A stretch of DNA of 64,000 nucleotides, taken from positions 2,731,451 through 2,795,450 of the forward strand of contig NW_006917091.1 of the NCBI RefSeq assembly GCF_000516985.1, written 5' to 3'. Each line of letters opens with the position of its first letter. Positions within the stretch are counted from its first letter, which is position 1. The stretch comes from Pestalotiopsis fici W106-1 (lineage: Eukaryota > Ascomycota > Sordariomycetes > Amphisphaeriales > Sporocadaceae). Made by a program: the position numbers and the translations under genes. Shown here in pieces: positions 35,797 to 47,500 of this stretch. Under the pieces are notes generated by a model. It ran no database searches. It had not been told where the DNA came from and saw nothing but the letters and a program-made list of their open reading frames with translations.

Positions 35797-36603
35797 TCAT
35801 GTTCGTTCTTTGACATTCCAGCGTTTCCTTTCCTTCTTGGGCTTCTCAGCTCCCGCCTCCGTGCCCGGGCCGGACATGAAGAGTCCCGGCTGGTCGCTTG
35901 TCCTCGCTCCAGGTCCAACGAGCTTTCCTTGAGCATTGACAGCAACCGTGCTGGGCAGACCCTTTCCGAGCTCGTACATGCGATCCTTCTTCTTGAGATA
36001 CTTGCGTCGCCAGATGCAAGCGCCGATCCAGATGCCGCCAATGCCGACCACGACGATGACGATCATGATGACCCATTTCCAGTGATTTGACATCCTGTGT
36101 GCTGTGTTAGACCCACTTCCGCTACAAGTTCCTGGAGCGAAACTGACCAGTCACCTCCACCTGAATTGCTAGAGCCCTTGCTCGAGCTGGTACTGGTCGA
36201 TGTTGACGAACTATCTGTTGCTGTTGCTGCCGATGCACAGAAACTCGTGAACCAGCTTTGTATACTTGATAGCCCATCGGCTTCCCCCGTACAGGCGGCA
36301 TCGCACACACCGGCGGTAGTTGAACTGAACGCTTGGAGAGCACTGTAGCTACAGAAGCATTGATCATAGACAACCGCGTTTGCTGTCGCTGCAGCTGGTG
36401 GCACACAAGCACCGTTTGCGTCGTAGAGAGGACCACAGCTAACTGCACATGATGGCAGAGCCGAGAAAGGCACTACCGTAGTTGTTGGGTCGGCTGAACA
36501 GGACAGTCAGTAAGGGGTTTTTGCAAACATCAGACGACATGGTGTTATAGCTCCAAGGTAGTTTGGGACCAATAAGGTACTTGGGGTAGGGAGCCATACA
36601 CAT
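35797..36603 (-). CDS. CFEM-like eight-cysteine single-pass membrane protein
   Basis: Three coding exons on the minus strand: 36600-36603 (only ATG plus one base), 36148-36493 and 35797-36094, giving 215 residues. The introns are 106 nt (donor GTATGG) and 53 nt (donor GTCAGT). The exposed domain has eight cysteines at 17, 21, 31, 47, 49, 65, 69 and 87. The Cx3C, CxC and Cx3C spacing resembles the CFEM fold of fungal surface proteins. A Ser/Thr-rich stalk follows (about 90-115), then one membrane helix at about 124-145 and a Lys/Arg-rich cytosolic tail ending KKERKRWNVKERT. No signal peptide is visible at the N-terminus (MSDPTTTVVPFS), so the helix with basic residues after it would act as a reverse signal anchor with the cysteine domain outside. 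Function may be adhesion, haem binding or signalling; this is inference. The tiny first exon is the least certain part. Confidence 0.78.
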
Positions 36604-39600
36604 GATGGTTGGGAGATTCGATTCAAGATCCGGCAAGAGCGGGAAAATGAGGCGCGATGCAAGAGGTCAACGAGACTGGCAGTGCGCAGTAATTGTCCCA
36701 ACAGTGCAAATCTTCCTGGCGACTTCTTGGTCTGTATGCCAACTGGTGCGCTGTCGGCGATCGTATTGTTGTGCTGTGTTTCCAAGTCACAGCAGCGAGA
36801 AGTGCACTGGAAGCCCCCGGGGCCCTCCGCAAGCGAGTATGGGTACTATCGGACTAGAACCCGCGCAGAGCAGGCGATCAGAAGTGTCGTTTGAAAAACC
36901 TATAAACGCAAAAGACGCGACAAGGTGGAAATCGTCGAGTCGCTTTTGTGGTTGAGTGCCGTCGCGTTTGGATCTGTGAAGCAGCGGAAATGCCAGACAG
37001 CGAGCGTCCTTGGGGGGTGGAAGGGCAAGTCGGGCGTCGGAGTTTGGCTGGAATGTGTACGGTATGTCTTGGCGCAAGGTGATCTGCCGCGAGATGGATC
37101 GACTTTGCGGCGAGGCAGCTGGTGGGTAATTTGGTTTCTGCTGCAGATGCCAGAGCAAGACAGACTGGGGTAAGGAGAAAGTGCAAAAGCAGTCGGACTC
37201 GTCTGTTTGTCGCCAGATAAAACGAATGTCGAGGGTTTTGGCGATTTGGCGGTACCTGGGGGAGATTGGGTACGGACAGTGAGGGAGAAAGAGAAAAAGA
37301 GGCCAGAACAGAGTTGCAGTGTAGGCGGACAGGCAGAAAGAATGCAGCACGGCGCCAAAAAAGCGAGAGAGAGACAGACGCTGAACTTTCAATTTGGGCC
37401 TCCGACCGTGTTGGTGAATGAGATGAGCTGATGACTCGGCCTGGGCAGCCGAGCGGAATATTGGCGCCAAGCTGGGAACGACCTAGTGCACCTGCTCGTG
37501 CTGATTGATGCTGGGGCCACTGTAGGTCTGTCTGTCTGGCACTGGTAATGTAGGTAGGTAGCCACTGTATGTATGGACTAGATGCATGAAAGTACCCTCC
37601 ACAGCCTACTGCATGGTCAAGGTACTTTGAAAGGGTAAAGTAAAAACGGTAAAGTAACCCGCTGGACAGCACCACGACCCTTGACCCCTACCTAGGGTAC
37701 ACCCACTACCAAGGATTTACTTGGGTTTCGTCAATGCTGACAGGCGCATCTACTGTATCTGTTCATTGAGGTCTGCAATGCAATAATAGTGTAAAAGCAG
37801 CACTCACTTTTGCTGTATTCGCAGGGAGAGATAGAGGTAGCAAACGCTGCCGTCACTCGTTTCTATTTATCAACGGTACAATTTACCCTTGCCTCCTGTT
37901 GTCAAGTAGAGTTGACCCCATATGTGGCCAAGGTGGCGGACCTTGAGGAAGGTTGGAATTGGCAGAGACAACTATGTGTTCAGCCAAGTCACTGGGTGTT
38001 GACCGGGCCTTGACAAGCTTCAATCGGCGCTGGAACGTGGACACACTGCACCTGAGAAAATGCATTTTAGGTCCATCATTTTGTCCCTCCATCATCTCGC
38101 CAAAAACACGCAGTGCACACACCAGACACTCTTTCAGCCAGGACATTTTTGCTGCTCTTTGGTCAATTCACCACGACGGACAGCTTCATCTTTGTTCTTG
38201 TGATACACACTATTACTCACTGAAAAACACAGTCTTGTTCTTGCTTTTCAATTTTTATTATGAATGAGTATTCTCCTGATCTACACAAGCCAGAAATGGC
38301 TGTCCCGCACTTGCGAAACAGAGGTGAGCAAAACCATTCCGGCCGCCTGTCATCCGTGCCTTTTTACCCTCACCTGAAGTTTGGCCACCCCCTTGCCCGA
38401 GTACCGTACCTGTACTGTCCGTCTAGTTTGTAGTGGTTTAGTACATTAGGTAGGAGGCAGCACTTGGGTACCTCAGTCAGGAACCCAGATCTTATCGTGG
38501 CTGGATCAGACCTAATGTATGCAGCATGGCAATAGCGCAGCTTCCTTCCCGCGGCCGAAGTAACTGGTAAGCTCGTAATGAGAAGGGGGAATTTGGAGAA
38601 AAAGAGGCTCAACCAGCAGCAAAACGCTGGTCCAGGTTTCTGACGGGGGAGGGTCCAGCCATAAGCAGAGAGAGCGATAATAATACGCGTCACCCCCCAT
38701 GCTACGCTCATTACAATACGCGAGGCGAGGGCAGGGTGAGAATGCATGGCACATGCCGGCAACGCATCTGACTGACACGCGAGGGACGACCGACGCGATG
38801 GAATAATGACAAGGTAACAAATATATATGGGATTGATTGTGAAGGAACGAGAAATGGGGACCTATATTACTTGTAGGGAGGTACCACAAGGTCAGCCCAC
38901 CAGACTCGGCATATTCCCGTACAGAACGGACAAGCTTCCAGGAATACCTCTGAAATGTTCCTTGCAAACAAACGTCTCGAGGACCCCCGTTGCATTGGCC
39001 AGACTCTCCATCAGAAAAAAGTCAATTTGTCCTACCCCAGGTCATTCGGCGGTAACACATGTGGCTATTTTGATCTTGCCTTAAAACCCCAACCTTTGCA
39101 AGTCTTGGATACGATACGACCTTGCGACATGGCCTTTTGATTTTTACACCTGGTTACAGACTCAGGTAAGCGGAAGTCACGGACTCATCTTGGCGACATG
39201 CCTCGATTCAATAGTACAATTGCCCCAGCCTGGATCCAAGTCGGTGATTTCATGCTTAAAAAGTCGAAGAAAAGAAGCTTATTAACAGTGAACGGCGAGG
39301 CCGGTGTTTGGAGCTGGTAACTTAACGCAATCCAAGTCCAGGCCTAATGTACTAAGATCGTAGGTACATCAGGGGCTAAGCAAACCAAAAACAGCGGCTC
39401 TCGGCACCCAATTCCCAGGGATACCCATTTTTGCCATTGGAACATGCACACAGTAGAGAAGAAGAAAGAAAATTTCCATGTCTTGAAATCACTAATTCCT
39501 TCCCCGGACCGGCTCGAGGTGCTGCTAATTTCCGCTTGCCTTGACGTCATGCAGAGTTTTCAACGATTTCGTGTCGTGTTACGCGGTATGGCCACGGTAT

Positions 39601-41494
39601 TCATTGTTTAATAGTTTTGTTGTAGGTAATTGTTTGCTTTGTTCAGTTTTGGCAGAAATCATCAAACATCTACTCAAACGTGTTGTGTACCGGCCCAAGA
39701 ATGAACGAAATCACATCTAGAGTTCAGTAGAATAACCTCTTTTGTGTTTATGCTCTGTATCATTTATGCTATGCAAATATTGCGGCGAGACAATGTCCTC
39801 GGCATTGCTGCAAATTGAGAATCATGTTGGGCAGGAAGGTGCAAACTCTGCTCGGTAGGACCCCAGCATCTTGTCGCTAATAATTCGAGAGAGAGAAAAG
39901 ACCGAACCCGGTTACCAACAACATTGAACACAACCAACCCTTCGCGCTTCGTTGATTGAACACAGCAGGGGACCTGCAATGGACGCAGTACTACTACTAG
40001 ACATGGGAGATCGTGGGATGACAAAGGATGATAATCCTAGCCATCGCTGGCTGGGTATTCATTGCTTGCATCACTTCCAACACCTTTTTTCTTCTTTCTC
40101 CATCCCATACCAACGGCCTCTGCTAGCAACAGACGAATCATAACCTAACGCACCAAGGGACCTCCGTTCCCGATCTTGCCGTGTTCATTGCACCGAATGA
40201 CTCCATACACCTCACGTCCGAAGCAGTATACGCGGCCAAATGACAATACCCCAAGACTGGCAGACGAGCTACATGTCCAACCATTGGCTCACTGCAATGT
40301 ACGATTCGTACGCAAAAGACGTTGAAGCCAATACAACCCCTACACTTCTGCAGTTCAGCGGCCACTAATAATTCCGGCTGCTGCGGACTCCACCCCTGCA
40401 AGATCTTGCACCGTTGTATTCCACTGTGCCAATCACGACTCATTGCCGTCAGTCTTTTCATCATGGAACAACACGGCATCAGCAGTTGGAATGGTGGTTT
40501 AGCTTGCCATATTACACTGGCAATACATACTAACATATTATTCATGGTCGAACAAGTCGATTCGTACCTTGAACCGTACTGCCGGGCCTCCGGACTAGCC
40601 GGGCATAAGCATGCATGTTAGCGAATACATGTGCTCCATATGGGAAGCGATCATCTGTACGTTTCCATTGATCTACAGAGTACAGTCGACAATAGATCGG
40701 ACAATTGGACCTTGCTAATCCACTGCTTCAATATTGTGCGCTAATGACCGCTCCTCCCCATTCCACGGCCATGGTACCTGTTGGTAATGCGACAGTAGAA
40801 ACCATCAATTGTCGAACAATACCCACGACAATGTGGCTATTTCTGATCACCAATTCGATAACGACGGTTGCTCGTCACCCAAGGCCTAACAGCCTTCTAG
40901 TACTGATTCCCGGAGCCATCGTTTCGAGCAATGCAAACTCAAGGCATCACAAGTCTCATTGGACGTCAGTCATCCTCAATGGTATCGGGAACCACTCATC
41001 CATGACACATGTTATCTGCATTCGAATCCAGCCTCGAGTATCTTTTTTCGAATCAAGGCTGGAGGTCAGATGCATCAAACATATTATGGCACTCTACAGA
41101 ATACCAATGGGTCTCAGTGATGACTCTGGTGCCGGTGAACTACGTGAAATGAAAATCAAGAACAGAGGTTTGACCTTTCGAGCTGAGACCTCAGTTTTCT
41201 TTTCAGAATATAGTATTCAGTTTGATTAATACTTTATTCAAGTACAATTACTCGAGATAGGCCGGCTCACAAGTGTATAGCTAAACAGTGGCCATGTATC
41301 CTTCAGTACGCCTAACAGACTTGAATCTTTGCTACCATTCGTTTCGGCCTGGAACAAAAGGAGGGATCCCAAAAGGTCGAATCTTCCAGCTTATAGTATC
41401 AATCGACCAAGGCAAAGCAGCAGATTAGACATCTGCCAATGAGACTTATGGTTTGTCCTTGCCTCTTCAGACATGAGAGACGAATCAGTCGTTT
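36604..41494. other. 4.9-kb region without a recognised gene
   Basis: The first kilobase (36.6-37.6 kb) probably contains the promoter and leader of the CFEM-like gene and has overlapping minus-strand frames up to 265 codons in C-rich DNA with no family features. A GTAG repeat is at 37552-37560. The longest frame elsewhere is 174 codons on the plus strand (40705-41229; 161 from its first ATG). It has no recognisable domain and many rare-looking codons, so it is not called as a gene. No transposon or tRNA hallmarks. Confidence 0.45.
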
Positions 41495-41818
41495 CTACTT
41501 CTTGCCACCACTCTTCTTATGATGTTCATGCTTGTGGCTATGCTTCACTGAGCCCTGGCTAGCTTGCACAGACTCGGCATATGTGCTGCTGCTCTGTACG
41601 TTGCTCGGCCATGTGCCCGCTGCAAAGGCAATGTTGTCCCAGGGTCCTTCGACGGCTTGGGTGTGAACCCACTGCTCAGTTACGGCAGATGATACAGGAA
41701 CGTGGGAGCTCGAATCTGCACTGCATCAGACCAAGACATGGAGGAATCGCTCTGCTGGGGGCAACTCACGAGTTGAACTACTGTAGGCCTTCTTGGACTT
41801 CTTGCTAGATGGAGACAT
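41495..41818 (-). CDS. Small two-exon protein with Lys/His-rich tail, unknown function
   Basis: A short gene on the minus strand with exons 41770-41818 and 41495-41715, encoding 89 residues. The 54-nt intron starts GTGAGT and ends TGCAG. Using the acceptor five bases earlier would hit a stop, so the second AG is chosen. The protein starts MSPSSKKSKKAYSSSTHSSS, has a central segment VTEQWVHTQAVEGPWDNIAFAAG, and ends with the basic run SVKHSHKHEHHKKSGGKK. No signal peptide or membrane helix is present; the basic ends suggest nucleic-acid or nuclear contacts, but that is inference. The mixed, ordered-looking middle and perfect splice frame argue for a real gene. I do not recognise the family. 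It is the only likely gene within an 8-kb stretch. Confidence 0.7.
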
Positions 41819-44589
41819 GCTAAAGTATTGGTCGTGAGGTGTCTCAGAGAATGCTTGTCATGAGTTTTCTCTCCGTGACGTGTTGAAGCTGATTAAGGAT
41901 GGCGAAATTCTCTACTCGAGAATGCCTGAGAAGCGACTCGAGGACGGATATCAACATGTTTTTATACACCACACGAATCCAATCCACGATACTGGTCGAC
42001 CTTGGCCTCTTCCTGTGCGGCCATTTTGCGCCTATTATTCCGAGAGAAAAACTGGCATTGGCAGTATCTAGACTGTCCCAGTGCTTGGGTGCTCTCGCTT
42101 AACTGGCTCCGGGTTCCCGATTGCAACAAAGAATTATACGGCTCCCGTCGGGTTGCTTATTCTGAACCTTATTCGATTTAGGGGCAAGGCATATTCAACT
42201 GTTCAAGCGTATAGCTTGTGGGATGCGGTATCTTGTTGTTTCAGGTGTTAGAGGCTCGTTCAGGTGTCATGGACTGACTGCCTCGTAGATATGTGCTTCT
42301 ACTTGATGATATACGTCCAGATGCCTATCATGAACCTGGCGGCATGTACTACCTACAAGCTTCCAGGTAGTCAGTATAGTATATCTTGTGAACGTCACAT
42401 CTGGCCAAACAGAAGATACAGCCCTCCCGCCTTTCCGTGTCAGACTATCGCTACGGTTGCCTGATACGGAAACATTGCCAAAGGCTAGAACCCGGCCTTG
42501 GGTTCATGGGGTATTTTCTCGCACTCCAGCCTTGGACAACTCAGAGCCTCCCCCGAATAACGCAGTACTTAGCGAGAGGTGCCATTGGGCGAGCGGCTCA
42601 TTGGCCACGGGCTGGGACCCGGACTCACCACCGAGACGCACTGAGGGGGCCGTTGCTTTTAGCATGCCAAGACGGATAGACGCAGGCACTAAATCATGGC
42701 ATACCCTATAGAGACGACCTCAAACGACAGGGACGTTGGCCAACGGGTACTAGGTGTGCCATTGACACCGGTAGAAGATGCGTTGTCAAGCGTGGGCGCA
42801 CGCCGAAATAGGCCGTGTCAGACATTCTTTTGCCTTCAACCTCAATCGCCTCATAATTACGTATGTTTGCTCCAAGCCAACCAGGAAGATCAGATCATGG
42901 CGTCTCCCCTCCGACGATTATCTAGAAGACTATGGTTCCGAGCGCGCGTGAAGGGTCGACGGCAGTTCCTTGCGACATAATACAGGGGTCAATAGCAAAG
43001 AGATACCCATGCTTCACGGGAGGACGCAGCATGTGTGGCAGACACAAGGCCATTGTATTGGACTGTCGATACCGAAGACATGCCTCTTTCTACCGGTATA
43101 ATCTGGGCCCGCTGCCAAATAGACTTCATCCGACGAGTCTCGATCGCGAGATCAGCGAAAATGAATACCATGGCAAGTTGGGCCCCAAACCCATGAGAAC
43201 TATCACGAAACGAAAAGACAACTCATCACTGGTGATGGTCTGTATTCCCGAGCCAGGAAAGATCTAGCGGTTCAATATCCGGCTAGTCGATGGCTGGTTT
43301 GTCCCTTCAACCGGTCACTTAGAAGGGAAAACCGAAGCCACAGATAGGATCAGTCCGTGTTTAGATTTGACCCAATCGGCTTTGCTCCCCTATACAAAGA
43401 CTTTGAGTCTTCGGAGCTATTGTCCCTTGAAAGTTATCGTGCCATGATAAGGTGCGATTATTTTTTCGCCTTTTCTTTTATCCCGATTGTCTTTACTTTC
43501 CTCAAAGCTAAAAATTCCAAGGCTTTCTGATACGATCCTCCCACGTGGTTCTAGTTGAGAATGTCTCGGGGAAGAGTCCAGCCCAAAAATACTCTCAACG
43601 GCACATGGCCATGTAGCACGTCAACTCTCACCCCTATACCGACGCTATCCACCCGTTATGGGGTGCGACTTTCGTGCCGAGTCCTTTGAGCCTCGTGTGT
43701 CTAGACCTGAACCAGTTTATGAGCCGCTGCTCTTGCAACGTCCATGCAAGTCAAGGGGCGCTCAGCGCCTCCAAAGAAGACAGAATTCCACATGGCATGC
43801 CCTTTACCGGTCTCACCATTTCGTCATGATAACAATAATAATTCTTCATTCTAATCACTTCTTTGGTTAGTAGTGTCAGAGTTCCTAAACTGTTCACTAC
43901 GCACCTCCTCAAGGACCTCGGTGTTGCTCATTGTTCAGCCACGGTATCATCCCAAATCCTCGTTCGTTCTCCTCACTATCAACAGGCTCGCTCTGGCAAT
44001 CTCCGCGCTCGAAGAAGAGTAAAGGCACTCGTCATGTCAAGTCCATCAGAGTATTATGTAATTAACAATGTTTTAATCTTTGGAACAAAAATAGCGTCTA
44101 CTGTCCATCTATAATTCCAATTTAAACACTGAAAGATGAGGGTGATGCGACAGGTCTTGCATCTTGAAATCTTCCGGTCTGGGATATATTACAAGGACTA
44201 AAATCGTGCGATATCAAAGATTATATGACTAGGTGACCTATTATGCTAGCCCTTATGTGTTGGCACATGTAAAGATTGCGGGATCATGATACGGGACTTG
44301 GTCTTGGATGACTTGCTGTTTTTGACTGACCGCAATCTCACAAATTCCTATTCAAGTCCAGATGCTTAATGAAATTATGTAATTAAATCGGACGATATCA
44401 TCCCAGAACGACCACGGATAATAAAAGCTAAACAGGTCAAAACTCATAAACTCCAATTGATCATAACTTCGTTTACTGTCATGCTATACCCCCTATCGGC
44501 CCTACCGAATAGGCCGCTCTTGAGCCTCTAGAACTCGACCCATTTTCTTGAACCATCTAATTATCTATGTACCATATGCCAGCAGTACA
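41819..44589. other. 2.8-kb region without a recognised gene
   Basis: Short frames only (up to 117 codons). The 117-codon plus-strand frame at 44548-44901 overlaps the GDB1 3' end antisense. The segment next to 41819 probably contains the promoter of the small minus-strand gene. AT-rich DNA near 44100-44500 is probably the GDB1 3' flank. Confidence 0.45.
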
Positions 44590-47500
44590 TCAGGCTCTGG
44601 TTGTGTATTCTGCAGCATCCATGTAGAGATCTATCAAACAACCGGCACTCCATGCTTGGGTGGGACTCGAATCACTACAGTATTCGCCATTCTTCTGCGT
44701 GAGTTCCTGCAGACCTGCCCATGGGCTGCTTTGGATCATTTCCTTGCAACCTTCAAGGCGCCGTGTGACCTGCTGGAAGGCCTCGACACGACCCTCTTGG
44801 CTGCCCTGACGACGCTCAAGATCAAACTTCAACAAGGCGCGGAGGAAGAAACCTGTTGGCCAGAGCCACTCTGGACCCTGGTGGTAGTTTCTGCCCTTTG
44901 AAGTCGCAAAGTCATCGCTGTCTTCGCTGTTGACATAGTATGGGCGGTAGTTCAAATCGCTGGGGTCCAATGTTGCCATTCCGGTTGGGCCACGGAGGAC
45001 CTTGTCGGCCAAGAGGAGGGCACCCCACGCGTGTGACGGCTCGAATAGATCCGGAGCAACGGTCATGGCAATGGCAAAGTTGGGGCGAAGTTGGTAGTCC
45101 TCGTATTCCTTGCCCGAGCGGAAGAGATCCTTGTAGATACCTCTGCGATTGACGACTTGCGAGTTGACGGCATACTTGCTGTCATCTGCTGCGTCGGTCG
45201 GCACGTAGTAACTGTATTCGAAGCTCGACTTGACAAGATCGGCCCATTCGGTAAAGGTGATCTCTGAGCCGTCGGCCTTCTTCACTCCCTTGTACGGGTA
45301 CTTGTCCTCCGAAGCAAGCTTGGCGACCCATCTCAAGGTGCTGTAGAGTAGACCAGTGATTTCAATGGCAGCGCCGTCTCTTGGTGTTCCTGGGATACCC
45401 TTGGAATTTGCCCGTTCGCTTTCACCCATCTTGTCCATCCATGTTCCACAGTTGAACTGATTACCACCAAAGATGATGCCATTGGACCAGTCTACATTAA
45501 TCTCAATATTGAAGCCCTCATCACGCATCTGAGCATCGATACTGGGGCCGGCATTGGCTTCGCGGAACTTCATTCCAGAGGCATGACGTTGCAACGCCTC
45601 CTGAATTACGTCGTGGATGATGCTCTCAGTGGAATAGGCGCGGGGGTCATCTGAAGGGAACCAAGTATCATCGTATGGCAAGAAGCGGCGCTTGACCTTT
45701 CGCTTCAGGAAATCAATTCCGTTTGGAGCGAACCGAACATAGTCTTGAATCGTCTGCAAGAAGAACCACACAGAATCTCTGCTGTTATATCTTGGTAGAT
45801 TTCCGCTGCTCAGGAGATTGGGAATCATTCCGTGCTTGAGTACGCTGGCAAAAGCAAAGATGTGCTCTGCAGCCTCCTCAAAGCGGCCTGTACCCAGATA
45901 AAGTCCACGGAGAGAGATGAAGACGTCACGACCCCAACAGCGAGCCCATTCCACAGCGAAATGGGGCAAACCAGCAGCCAGCGAAGGGACAAGCTTTGAC
46001 GGCCACAATGAGCCGGACTTGACGATTCCGGTCTGCTGGACGCTAACCATGGCCAGACTCTGGAGGAACCATTGGCCATCGCGGGTGTTCTCGTTCATCA
46101 GCTCAAGACTACGTTCCCATGCTGCCTTGTATGCCGTTCGGATCACCAAGGCAAAGTATCGTGGCAACAGAAAGCTTGGAACCTTTCGAATTGCGTCAAA
46201 GCGCTCTTTTAACCATGATGCTGGCACGGCAAGCCCCTTCCAGTGGTCTTGTTGGCTAGCCCTTTCCAAGCGACCAATTGTGTAGTCCAAGGCCCACTGT
46301 CCATCACGCAAATGCTGGCACAAAGGATGAGCGAGGTTGTTGTCTTTGATAACATCCTTCAGGATGCTCCACCAGCCCTGAAGACCGGCATATATCGTCT
46401 TGCCGTGTCCAGGAATATCGTAGGCTCCGTCCTTGCCATCGCTTCCATCACGCTCCTCTGCATCACAGCGGAAGAGGAGGAAGTTGAGATCTACTAAGTC
46501 TAGCTCGGACATGGCAGCCTTTGCTCCCGAGGTGACATAGTTGTCCAATCCCACCGAGTGCTCAGCAGCGGGGATCCAGGTCTCAAACAGCGCAATGGAA
46601 CCGGGAGGGAATTTGTCGCGGACCGTGATGATAGTTTCGTCACCCTTGACTTCCATGCGAATGCCGGGTACATCAACTACGCGGCTGGGCAGACCCTTGA
46701 GGTATTTCTTGTCTTCAAGCACAGTCTTCTGAGCAGCTTCATCACTTTCCACCTCGAGCATCCAACTTCCAAGATGCCGTGCCTTAGTGCCCGTCAGGTG
46801 AACGGCGTTGAAAGCTCCGTTGCCGTTGCCGTAGCCCGGATAAGCAGTGTGCGCAATGAGGAAGTAACCTTTTCTCGACTCTGGGTGGACTCTGTGCACT
46901 GTGACGTACTGGTCTTCATGATGGATATGAGTTTCATCGTAGCCATCCATGCCCATGAGAGTATGGATTTGGTTGAGCAACTTCTTGACACCGCCGATAC
47001 CTCCCTTTCCACCGCCAACCTTGACTGCCTTTTCCGAGGACTCGGATGTGTACAGCCTCGTCTCGTTGACCAAATCCACGAGTTTCGGGTAGATTTCATC
47101 GTAACCCATGACACTGCCAGTCGCACTAGAACACATGCTGACCAAAGCTGCGTTGGGAAGAGTGTCGCGGGCATCTCTCTTCTGCGCAGGGACTTCATTA
47201 TCGTGTGTGCAATCCATGAACAGTGCCTGTATGGGTACTGCTTGGACCCGCCTGACGATCTCGCGTGTGGTCGCACCATTGACACCCGGACTCATAGGGG
47301 GACTTCCTGGGTTCTGCGAACCCGTCTTGGAGACGTCATTCACCTCGAAGGACCCAATCGGGCGGCCACCGTGACGATGGACAAGTCTGCTCATCTCCGC
47401 AGTGCTCCAGGCTTGCATGGCTTCTCGAATGAGCGCACTGATTCCTAGTCGCTTTACGAAAACATAGTCCATTTCCTCGGATCCGGTGAAAAGTTCAGCC

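Noticed and set aside
36878..37675. Minus-strand frames of 227-265 codons upstream of the CFEM-like gene
   Set aside because: C-rich leader-like DNA opens several overlapping frames at once; none shows a signal peptide or joins in frame to the cysteine domain.
40705..41229. 174-codon plus-strand frame (161 from first ATG)
   Set aside because: Longest unassigned frame in the gene-poor block, but it has no domain, no biased composition and overlapping open frames on the other strand; length alone is not enough.
42696..42980. 94-codon frame ending in an arginine-rich segment
   Set aside because: No splice or domain support; the basic end could arise by chance in this composition.
46558..47448. 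296-codon frame antisense to GDB1
   Set aside because: Shadow frame within the exon of glycogen debranching enzyme.
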